Assembly (NCBI RefSeq): GCF_030272615.1
Contig: NC_081413.1
Span: 609,783,209 to 609,847,208, forward strand
DNA from: Cryptomeria japonica
Taxonomy: Eukaryota > Streptophyta > Pinopsida > Cupressales > Cupressaceae
DNA length: 64,000 bases
Direction of reading: 5' to 3'
Within the stretch, counting starts at the first letter, position 1; each line of letters starts with the position of its first letter. This document shows, piece by piece, positions 22,597 through 32,169 of the stretch. The position numbers and the translations under genes are program-made. The notes under the pieces were generated by a model. That model made no database searches, was not told where the DNA came from, and worked only from the letters and a program-made list of their open reading frames with translations.

Positions 22597-25500
22597 TTAT
22601 GACAATAAAGAGTGAAACTTGTCAAAAACTGATTTAAAGTCCTGCATAAATGTCTTCATGGATAAGGACCATGATTCAAGCAATGAGGTAGCAACCTCAT
22701 TCTCCGTTTGCATCTGATAGACCTTCTCTTCCATAGCATCCAAGGTACTCATCTCTTGAGTGATCGTCAGGGCATCTAGATTGAGATAGCATTTCTGAAG
22801 AATTTGCAGTCTTGACAATAGGACTAGTTGAAGTTCCTACAAATTTCGTGTCCAATTGCTTATCTCTACCTCTATTCTAGCAAACTGGAGTTGAAACCAG
22901 TGAGCAGTTTGTCCATATGTGGTGAAGGAATCATAGGGAGTCTTGAAGGTGCTAATGAATGACTGCGTATCAGATTGCAGTTTGTCTTTCTGAGCAAGAA
23001 CATCATCACATAATAGATGAGGTTGACATATCTTACTGAGCAATAATTTTCCCTCATCCAAGCATCTCTGATGTCCTTCTGTGCCTTCTGTAGATCAGAC
23101 TGGAGCTTAGTTAACTTTTTCACCAAGGAAGTGTCCAGAGCCTTTTGATGCTTCTTTTGGGCACTGGCTTCAACAACTTCTTCTAGGCTTTGCACTTGGT
23201 CTTCTACAACTGTGCATAAGAGCTTCAATTGTGCAAGAGAGGAATCAGTATTGGGGAGGTTGGTACCAGGTATCAAACTGGTAAGAGTGTCCACCGCAGC
23301 TTGGATCACATCTTGCTCCTTCTTCCTCCTTATTACTTCCAGGCATTCTTGGGAAACCTTAATGCTCTGCAGCAACTCTGATTCATTTGCAGACTAGAGG
23401 TCAATGGGACTAGTAATGTCAGCCGGTTTGGCCTTACTACTGGTTACCTTTAGGGTCTCCATCTAAGTGCTTTGTGCCACTTCCTCCTTCTCTTTGGCTC
23501 TTTTCTTGTCCTCTTTTGCCTTCTTTTTCTCCTCTTCCTCTGTCTTTATTTTCTCTTCTTTCTGCTTCTCCTCTTCTTCATCCTTCTTCTTCTTCTCCTC
23601 TTCCTGCTTCTTCTTCTCCTCTTCCTTTCTCTTCTCCTCTTTTTTTTCTTCTCCTCTTCCTATTTCTTTTTCTCCTCTTCCTTTCTCTTATCCTCTTCTT
23701 GCTTCCTTTTCTCCTCTGCCTATTGTTTCTCTTCTTCTTTCTTTTCCACTATCTTCTTCTTCTCTTCTTCTTGTTTCTTATTCTCCTCTTCTTTTCTCTT
23801 TTCTTCCTCTTTTGTCTTTTCTTCTTTTTTCTTCTTTTCCTCTTCTGCCTGTTTTGTCTTTTCTTCCCCCTGTTTCTCCTTACCTGTTGTTTCTGTTGGT
23901 GCATCCGGAGTGACATTTTCTCCGTTCAAGGCATCAACATCAATAGGGTCCAATTGAGTAGTGACCAGTTCTCCTTCACTATCATATACTTCATCCGGTT
24001 GATTGATTTCCAATTCTTGCTCAGCCTTTTTTTTGGCTTCAGCCACTTGATGCAATCTTAAAGCAGATTGAGAAAGGGAGTGGGTATCTTTGACCACTTC
24101 CAAGACTTTTCCTTCAAGCAACAGGAGTCTCCTTCTTCTAATGAAGAAGAGGCCCTTATAAATTTCCATTACATCATAAAGTTCTATTTTTGGCACATCA
24201 GGAAAGTATTGTGCAAATACTTCCTCTCTTATTTCCTGTTCCTTCTCTATAGAAATGCGCCATTTGTTATCTAAAGAATTATATAAAGAATCATGTGTCT
24301 CGGACTTAATTTCTGAAGGCCACCGGTCATTAATACATAAATAATTGATGACTTCCTATTCAACTTCTTCATTTTCATCATCATTAAAATCATCAAAGCA
24401 CTCTTTCAAATCACCAAGCACTTTTCTTCTAATATTCTTAATTGTTCTTTGACAATGTGTCAAAGGTATGTAAGAGGAAATATCAATATTTACCGGTGCA
24501 GATGTTGCCTGTTCATTCTTTGTCTTTTTCCTTGTTTGCCTAGTCTTCTTGGGCTGTTCTTCAGAGACAGTGTCCTCTGAGTCTGGTGTATTGCTTTTTG
24601 TCTTTCACTTCCTCTCAAAGACTTTGGTGGATGCCGCTTCCGGTTTCTTCTTTGCTGGTGTCTTCTTGGTCACTTTGGGACTTGCTGTGGTAACTAGTGC
24701 TGCTGATGAAGGCATTGCCTTTCCCTTCTTTATTGAGGGTTCTCCAACCAATGTAAGCTTTTCCAAATAGGTTCTAGTTCTCTTTGCCTTTGGATCAAGA
24801 GGCGAGGCGAGTAGGGTAGAGGCATACCCATCTAGCATGTCATACATTACCTCATATCCCATTGGTTCCACTTCTTCTTGTTTAGGCTCAACCATCTCCA
24901 TTATGCACTCATCAACTTTGATGGTGAAGTAGATGTCCTCCTCATACTTCTTGACAATATCACCGGATATTCTTACTCTTTGGTTCATTTTGCATCTGAA
25001 CTCATCAAAGTATTTGTTTAGAACTTTCAGATAACTGGTTCCAACCACTTGTAGGCTTTCCTTGATTTGGTTTGTAACCAGTTGGTTGGAAGACCACTGA
25101 ATATCTCTGACTCTTAGGAAGTAACCTTGGAAGTAGAAGAACAACCCAGCCAATAGTTGTCCAAACTTAAATCTCAAGGCATTATCCTGTTTGATCGACT
25201 TGAGGTTCAACAGAAGTTGTCTTTGCATACAAGTGCACAAATCAAATGATGCATCTTCCTTGATCATCCTGTAGGCAACATTTACCACTGTAGCAGAGAC
25301 AGAGTTGATTCTGCTGGCATAGAACGTCCGGTATCCTATCACCATACATGCATATTTGACCAGATCGTCCTTGATGGAATTGATAGTCATTCCCCGTGAG
25401 TCGCTCATTGAATTGGTGAGCTTGGTATTTTTGTCTTGCTAATCTTCCTTAGGGCTGGCACTTCACCAATGTTGTAGAAACCGGTGATGGCATGAATTGC

Positions 25501-25863
25501 TTCTGGTGTAATATCATGCGTCCGCTCTAAGTACATTTTATCACTGTGTACTCTGCTTAGAATGATGCGGATGTGATCATCTGAAAACTCTTCAAGGAAA
25601 TAGACAACATTGTGAATCTTCTTCTTTTCTAGGATGCAAAATTCCAGTTTAATCTTCTTGTCCTTCCCACAGAACAAGCTCAACTGTGAATGGATCATCA
25701 GAGATCCTAGGTCTTCAATCTTATAGTCAATGTAATCAGAAATGCCTTCCTCAACTATGACACCAATGGGTATTTGAGATAGGGCATTGTATTTTGCCTT
25801 CCGTTGAATGAAATCTACAAAATCAACGGGTGCACTAGAGCTAGGGTGTGATGTGGAAGCCAT
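22597..25863 (-). pseudogene. Element C ORF2: long protein of unknown function
   Basis: Start chosen at 25863 (MASTSHPSSSAPVDF), which parallels the MASSS start in element B; the open frame itself begins slightly upstream. Family motifs: IRIILSRVHSDKMYL, GYRTFYASRINSVSA, RQLLLNLKSIKQD and MGYEV. There is a frameshift near 25410-25430 in an A-run, and stops at about 24605, 23720 and 23397. A Lys/Pro/Thr-rich basic segment (24605-24700) precedes an extreme Glu/Lys-rich region (about 23465-23860) and a C-terminal coiled coil (22597-23375). Helical, highly charged architecture suggests an assembly or scaffolding role rather than an enzyme (inference). Confidence 0.72.
23465..23860 (-). repeat. 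Glu/Lys-rich low-complexity tract within element C ORF2
   Basis: On the minus strand almost every codon is GAG/GAA or AAG/AAA, giving repeats such as KKKEEKTKEEEKRKEEENKK. The plus strand is a CTTCTCCT polypyrimidine tract. Such tracts in proteins often form a single stable alpha helix. Two in-frame stops fall in it, typical of mutation in a simple repeat. Confidence 0.8.
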
Positions 25864-26304
25864 GATAAATAGAGAATTTTGAAAAGTAACTTCGTAGATC
25901 AAAATTTAGGGCTCACAAATTATACTTCACCACACACTCCTTCGGTTGCTGAAATACTGCTTTGTGTTCTACACTTCTCCAACATATGTTTGCTTCTAAT
26001 TCTTCTTCAAGATTTTGAGAATTTCTTCGAATCGTAATGTAAATGTCTTTTCTTTTCTCTACACTTGAAAACTTCTTCACTCAAAAAATGATAAGTGAAA
26101 AATGACTTGAAAATTCTTTTTAAACAAATTCTCCACCTACCATAATAAATGCTCCACTATTAGGGCGTAAACCCTAATTTGCCTTTTACCATTTTTGGTC
26201 TTCTTCCAACTGACAAGTATCACATACCGGTTAAGGTCTTTTACCGGTGTAAACCGAGGGTTCAAAAAATTTCACCATTTTCTCCCCCTAAGCTTTTCTG
26301 ATGC

Positions 26305-27585
26305 TTAGTTTGCTGGTTCAGCGACTTCCACACTAGGTGCAGAAACCGGTTCTTCTTGAATCACTTCTTCTGGCTTCTTCTTCCAGGTTTTCTTCATATT
26401 TGCTTGAACAATTTCAACATCAATATTTCCTTCCGAAGTGACTGGTATATCATCTGATATATTATTTCTAGTTCTACAGAATCTTGCTGTATGACCTGGT
26501 TTGTTGCAATGATAGCAAACCATTCCAGGGGTTCTCCAAGGTCCATTATTCATGTTTGCATTCTTCCTTCTGCATGTTACAGCAGTGTGACCATGACCAT
26601 GACAAATCCAATAGTTTTCTCTCCATCCGGTTGCTGCTTGATAGCCACCACTACCTGATTGATGATTATAGGTATTAAACCGGTTTGGATTCCGATTCCT
26701 AGAGGGTTCAGGAAAAACTCCTTGACTCCTTTGAGGATACCTTCTAGTATTGTGCATGATAGACCTGCATTCAAATTCTCTATGCCCAAACTTGTTGCAT
26801 GCATAACAATTACCATTGAATCTATTGGGTCTAGGTTTATCTTTTAGAAAATAAGGAAAATTATTGTAAGCCTTACTTCTACATACATTAGCAGTGTGTC
26901 CTTCCTTGAGACAATTAAAGCAAACAGGTTTGAACTTTTTCTTACCTTTATCCTTTGGTGTCGGTTGCTTCTTTGATGCTCCATATTTTGTTCTAGAGGT
27001 CTCACCTTCCTCATAATCAGAGAAACCAAGTCCATTGGTATTCTTTACCGGTTTTGCTAATTCAAGCTTCTGCTCTAGCTTGATAGTGCTCTTATTGAAT
27101 TTGGCAAGCATTTCCTTAGACTCAATGAGTTCTTTGGAAATAGCAGCATTGGATTCATTCAAGATTGCATTCTCAGAAATAGCCATGCTTAGTTCACATT
27201 GCACTTCTTCTTTTTCCATTTTACTCTCTTGGAGATGAGCGGCGATAACACTGATTTCTTGCTTTAGCTTGGAGATCTCATGACCTTTGTCTTTTATCAG
27301 ATCTTTATTTTTCCTCTGGTTCTCAAGCTCTTGATACATTCGAATAGTCAGTCCTTCCAACTCCTTTCTCAGGTTGGTATTGGATTCATTCAACTTTTCC
27401 ACTTCTTGAATTAGGGCTTCCATGTCCGCTTCATCAGAAGAACTATTTTTAGTTAGCTCCATCAGTTTTTCAGCATGCTCTCTTCTTTTTTCCTGAGAGG
27501 CCTTATATTTGACTTTAAGTTCATCATAGGCTTGCTGAGTTTGAGTGAGTCGATGAGTAAGTTCCCTCACAGTGTATTCACCCAT
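26305..27585 (-). CDS. Element C ORF1: Gag-like coiled-coil protein with CCHC knuckles
   Basis: Open frame of 426 codons if started at 27585 (MGEYTVRELTHRLTQTQQ), the first Met after the primer site; the longer open frame continues into the LTR and is not expected to be the start. Residues 1 to about 190 are heptad-rich coiled coil. The TNGLGF motif follows, then a basic linker and knuckles CFNCLKEGHTANVC, CYACNKFGHREFEC, a degenerate one lacking its first Cys (CHGHGHTAVTC) and CYHCNKPGHTARFC. The tail is Glu/Pro/Val-rich. Probably an RNA-binding particle or packaging protein; no capsid domain recognised. It is the only intact frame of this type here. Confidence 0.8.
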   Translation of the reverse strand: MGEYTVRELTHRLTQTQQAYDELKVKYKASQEKRREHAEKLMELTKNSSSDEADMEALIQEVEKLNESNTNLRKELEGLTIRMYQELENQRKNKDLIKDKGHEISKLKQEISVIAAHLQESKMEKEEVQCELSMAISENAILNESNAAISKELIESKEMLAKFNKSTIKLEQKLELAKPVKNTNGLGFSDYEEGETSRTKYGASKKQPTPKDKGKKKFKPVCFNCLKEGHTANVCRSKAYNNFPYFLKDKPRPNRFNGNCYACNKFGHREFECRSIMHNTRRYPQRSQGVFPEPSRNRNPNRFNTYNHQSGSGGYQAATGWRENYWICHGHGHTAVTCRRKNANMNNGPWRTPGMVCYHCNKPGHTARFCRTRNNISDDIPVTSEGNIDVEIVQANMKKTWKKKPEEVIQEEPVSAPSVEVAEPAN

Positions 27586-27621
27586 ATCTCTTTCCAATTG
27601 GTTAAACTTATAGAAAGGTTG

Positions 27622-27633
27622 GCTCTGATACCA
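27622..27633 (-). promoter_or_regulatory. Element C primer-binding site (initiator-Met tRNA)
   Basis: Minus strand TGGTATCAGAGC, two bases from the LTR edge at 27636. Confidence 0.92.
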
Positions 27634-27635
27634 AT

Positions 27636-28852
27636 TATTGAATACTAAGAGGGGGGGAGGGTGAATTAGTATACCAAAAAATACTGTATTTAAACACTTT
27701 AATAGTCTAATAGTAAATTGGTAAAACAGTTTCACAAACAAACCAGTTAACACACATGCAAACCAAATAGCAAATAAGGCATTCAACCATAGAAGCACAA
27801 TCACCATAACACAAGAGATTTTGACGTGAACCCAAATGGGAAAAACCATGGTGAGATGAAACTCACAAGTAACTATCTGCAAAATAGTAACCAGACAGGT
27901 TAAGGTCATACAATATTCTTTACCAGAACATATCTTGTTAGGAATCTCAATCTCTATTAGGAGATAAGTCTGATTAAAGATTACCTTGTGAGAGGATTTC
28001 AGATCCACAGAAGTGAACCACCTTGTTAGAGGATTTACAAAGGCTTTTCTGGGCCTACCCGATTAAGGGTTTCTGACTTGTCAAAGATGTGAGTAATCAA
28101 CAAGTGAATGATCTAGCAAATGGCATAATCTGCTTGATTAGATCCATGATAGCTCACTGCTAATGTAGTTCAACATTACTTCAGTCTTCAGTAACTCCAC
28201 ACTCTATTACAACACACAGACTTGATCTTCTCAGTTAAGATTGCACATACAAGAACTTTGACAACCACCAAAAACCTAACAGCTACACACACATACACTC
28301 AAAACCCTAGACATGATGTCCTTAAAAGGAATCTGATTTCATGTCAGTCCAATAGGATTACATTGCAAGTTCCTAGGTTCATTGTATCTAGGCACATTTG
28401 GTAACACGACACAAAATCACCATCAAAGTGTCAGTGGATGGTAACTCATCACAAAAATATACCAGTTGGTAACTCATCACAGAGTATTACTGGTTTATAC
28501 AACTTTATTGGTTACCGGTTGGTAACTCAGAGTAATACCGGTTCAATTATAAAATAGATTACTAGTTCACAAAAATGAAGACTGGGAAAAATGATAACTG
28601 CCGCTTCTGGCTCCTTTGCTTCACTCCGCTTGAAATCCTCAAGCCGCTTGAGCTCTTCATGCCGCTTGGGTCTCCATACCGCTTGAGATCGGTAAACACT
28701 TTCTGCATAACATCGATAGTCTAAAGACTACAACATAATACCAGTTTGGAACAAATACTGGTTGAGCATAATTCATACATTCAAAAAGTGATCTCATAGC
28801 AAGTGTGTGTCCATCAATGACAATCACAACATAATCATCAAAAATGCCAACA
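27636..28852 (-). repeat. 5' LTR of element C
   Basis: 1,217 bp. The inner edge reads TATTGAATAC where the outer edge of the other LTR reads TGATGAATAC. The outer end AAAAATGCCAACA is followed by TTAAC, the target duplication. Confidence 0.93.
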
Positions 28853-30041
28853 TTAACAAATTCGAAGGGGAGTACTTGACGGGAAAAGGCAGATTGAGGA
28901 AAGTGAGAGGTAATTATAAGGTGTTATTGTAGTTAATTAATTCTTAATCTTCAAAATAAATCAGTTGTAAGACATCTATTTATTTTTTGTACAGTTGGTC
29001 GAGGTGGGATGCACTACATTTGTATATTGCAAACAATCTTGATTGGATGATGGTATGGATTGAACGTTGTCAACTTTTTGGTCGCACATTAACATGGGAA
29101 GGTGTGGCTTCATTAGTTAAATAAGCTCATCATAATGGAGATTCCAATGTTATAGAAAGGGAAATTGATTTAGCATATGGTTTAAGAGATAAACAGGTAC
29201 GTCTAAATTTATTAATCACACATATGTTTATCAACTCATGATGCAATAATTTTTACATGTTTGCCATATTGCAAGTCAAACACCACAATGCTATGTGCTA
29301 CAATGGTCATAAATTTCGTATCAAAAAGTTTGATGACATAAAGAAAACTTGTGATTCTAGGATAACTACAGTCTTTGAGGTGACAAATATTTCATCAAGA
29401 AACAACATACATCCTCAAGAGTCTCAAAATCGATACTATGGCATTTTGGATGATATACTTGAGTGTGACTTTAATTCCTTCAAATTAGTTTTGTTCATCA
29501 TCAAATGGTACAAGCTATGACTGCATAAAAATGATCCTGATAGAATTGCTATTGAACATGATAATGGTTTTACAATGGTTATTACAAGGCCGTTTGAACA
29601 GTTGGGGATGAGCCCTATGTTCTTCCCAGCCAATGTGAGTAGGTATTTTACTCAGAGATTCCACATAAACTAGGTTGGTCATTTGTTGTTAGACATGATC
29701 CAAGAGGAAGGTCGATATAGTATAATGTGATGGAAGAAGAAGATACCGAAGAAGTAGAAGATGATGTAGATGATAATCATGGTCGACAGTTACTTGATGA
29801 TGATGAAGAAGAAGAAGTTTATGATGATGATGATGATGATGATGGTGGTGGTAGTGGTGGTGATGGTGATGGTGATGGTGATGGTGATGGTGATGGTGAT
29901 GGTGATGGTGATGGTGATGGTGATGGTGACGACAATGATGAAGATGATGATGGTGGTGATGATGATGATGATGATGATGATGATGACGATGATGATAATG
30001 ATGGTCATGGTGATGAGTTGGATGAAGAAGAAGATCAATGA
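28853..30041 (+). pseudogene. CACTA transposase, C-terminal part (DUF4218/DUF4216-like)
   Basis: The reading resumes with KFEGEYLTGKGRLRKVRG, which continues the DUF4218-like end of the first part. Later exons give WDALHLYIANNLDWMMVWIE and RPFEQLGMSPMFFPANVSR, followed after a frameshift by GWSFVVRHDPRGRS, matching the DUF4216 region of CACTA transposases. The C-terminus is an acidic tail (EEEDTEEVEDDVDD) that expands into Asp/Gly repeats. Intron signals flank the pieces (for example GTAATTATAAG near 28919 and CAG before 28996). There are stops near 29125 and 29518. Confidence 0.8.
29821..30010 (+). repeat. GATGGT/GAT microsatellite in the transposase acidic tail
   Basis: About 190 bp of near-perfect GATGGT hexamers flanked by GAT triplets, encoding Asp-Gly then poly-Asp in the transposase frame. 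The frame is open through it, so the repeat extends an already acidic tail. Confidence 0.9.
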
Positions 30042-30198
30042 AATGAATGAAATGTATGGGGTATGCAATTAGTATATTATCTATTTAATATTGATGCACC
30101 TTTTAATGTTTTTAATTCTTGTTCCACCTCTAGCAGGTCCTAATAGTAGAACTATGCCACCCCGAGGAGATGGAGATAGGGAGAGTGACTATTTATGT

Positions 30199-30424
30199 GA
30201 CATTTTTTAAACTTTGCATTTATTTATGGAATTTGGATTGTTTATTAGCTATGTGATGGATGTTGATTTAAAATACATATGTGATGGATTACATGTTTAT
30301 GATGATACATGTGACATTTTTTGAACTTTGTGTTTATTTATAGAATGTGGATTGTTTATTATCTATGTGATGGATGGTGATTTATAATACATATGTGATG
30401 TATTACATGTTTATGATGACACAT
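30199..30424. repeat. Tandem duplication, two units of about 113 bp
   Basis: The unit starting GACATTTTTTaAACTTTG at 30199 recurs at 30312 with a few substitutions; ATACATATGTGATG sub-motifs continue to about 30545. Noncoding, within the CACTA element between the transposase and SET segments. Confidence 0.75.
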
Positions 30425-31099
30425 ATGTGATTCTTATGATGCTCAATTACATATATGATGATACATATGTGATGCTTATGATTCTTATGATACATATGTA
30501 TTTATTGTTTATCAACTTACAAATGTAATGCTTATGATGATCAATTGATGGTGTTGATTTCATGTATAGGTTTTGTGTGATGCTATCACCCTTGGTGGAA
30601 ACAAGTAATTGACTACAAACATCATCAACCCTTTAGTTGACGATCCTGCATAGTCTACATAAAGTAAAGGTAACGAATTAAAAAAATTACAATGATTTTG
30701 ATGACAACATTTTTTTTAATACTCTTCTTGTCTACAAAGTTCATGTTGTTCATGTTGTGTACTATGTAATTTTTAGTATACGTATCATGTAATTTTTAGC
30801 CAACATAAGATAATTGAATTACATGTGCAGGAACTTGGACCCCTTTGACGAGGATCCTGCACAGTCTAATGGATCGATAGGTATAAGTCAATACGCCCTA
30901 TAGAAATAGTTTATTTTAAAAAAATTACTAGGAAAACAAACTTCCTTAGTTATTTAAACCTCGACATTAGCAGCAAATCTAATATAGTTATCAACACTTG
31001 AGGCCCCAATTGGACTTATTCAATTTTTAATCTCAAAGTCAACTTCAGGGCCGACTTCTTCATCAACATTACCCTCATTTGCAAAATATCTCTCTCATT

Positions 31100-31903
31100 A
31101 CCAACTAACTCTCTCATTTGATGGAGTGCAGGTACCACCAAATAGGTATTTGTCAGATGTGTCTTCCTTGAGTGAGGGAAATGTAGGAATAGTCGATGAA
31201 AGTGAGACATGTAATAGGTCTAAAACAGGGAGATCAACTAGAGGTCAAAAGATTAGAAGAAAATTCAATAAAAGCATGTAAATTTTCCTTGCTCAAGGGG
31301 GGTCATGTTCTTATGATGATGAGACCAAAGGCGACATCGAGGTGCTCTTGAGGTACAAACATCTAGAGAAACAATGGGTACCCAAGGAAATTCCTCCAAT
31401 AAACATCAATTTTTGTGTTAACAAGAGGATATATTGCATAGCACCTTCGTCATTACATGGTTTGGGTCTATTTTCCATGGATGACATAAAGGTTTGTTAC
31501 AACAAAGTTGCTGAATTCATGGAGTATGTCAGACCTTGTTACAATTACAAAAGCTGGATGCAGATTGTTCGATATAAAAAAAAGTATACATACGTATGCA
31601 CTGTTAGGAAACTATATACAACAGAAAGATAATGATAAAAGTAAACGAGTAGCTATATACATTTATGGAAGGCCAAAAGCAACAGGGAATATTGTAGGTT
31701 TTATAAATAATATGCGACTTGGGCTAACTAATAAGCAACCCAATTGCATATTTCAGGCGTGCGAGGGAAATCATGTATTCGTATGTGTGATAAAATCAAT
31801 AAGTGCAGGGGAAGAGTTGCTAATTGATTACAATTTGAATTGTATAGATACAAACAAAGTTACTATCATGGGGGTGGTATGTACCATATACCATTTAAAT
31901 TAA
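31100..31903 (+). pseudogene. SET-domain (methyltransferase-like) segment carried in the CACTA element
   Basis: The frame at 31342-31632 contains SSLHGLGLFSMDDIKV and EFMEYVRPCYNYKSW. The frame at 31508-31903, one base out of phase, contains YGRPKATGNIVGFINNMR, QPNCIF and GEELLIDYNLN. Together these are the start, pseudoknot and final motifs of a SET domain, which transfers methyl groups from S-adenosylmethionine to lysine. The usual NHSC of the active site reads NNMR here, and a frameshift lies between 31508 and 31632, so this copy is probably inactive. An upstream piece (31134-31280) may be its N-terminal exon. It is in the same orientation as the transposase and precedes the second transposon gene. 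Confidence 0.72.
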
Positions 31904-32169
31904 CCAACCTCCAATATACCATTTTATTATTAAGTTTTTTTGCTAAGTCTATTGGCTTCATTTCGCTAACATTTTAATATTTTTTGTTTGTCACGGGGTG
32001 ACATGGATCCATCACATAGCACAGATAGGGATGTAGGTCGTGACACTTCTACCGAGCAGGTAAACCTCATTGTAATTGTACAAATTAGATAAAGCAAACG
32101 GTTACATTATTATGTTTTTTTCTTGAGTGTTTTGGAGTAATTTTGATAGTGTTAATAATATTCTTGTCA

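Larger units (their letters stand above)
21110..28852 (-). mobile_element. Element C: non-autonomous LTR retrotransposon nested in the CACTA transposase
   Basis: Complete 7.7-kb minus-strand element with LTRs 21110-22325 and 27636-28852, a perfect 5-bp duplication TTAAC, an initiator-Met primer site and a polypurine tract. Like element B it holds only ORF1 (coiled coil, CCHC knuckles) and ORF2 (about 1,090 codons, unknown). No pol motif is visible. ORF1 is still open; ORF2 has a few stops and one or more frameshifts. C is clearly related to B in layout, protein motifs and polypurine tract, but the LTR sequences differ, so they are separate families. Confidence 0.92.

Noticed and set aside
23467-24061. 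Long plus-strand Ser/Phe/Leu-rich frames
   Set aside because: They are antisense shadows of the Glu/Lys-rich tract of element C ORF2.
26305-28008. Start of element C ORF1 at 28008
   Set aside because: The extra 141 codons lie in the 5' LTR and across the primer site; the first Met after the primer site (27585) is the better start.
29770-30072. Met/Val and Ile/Thr repeat frames
   Set aside because: Alternative frames of the GATGGT microsatellite; only the Asp/Gly frame continues the transposase.
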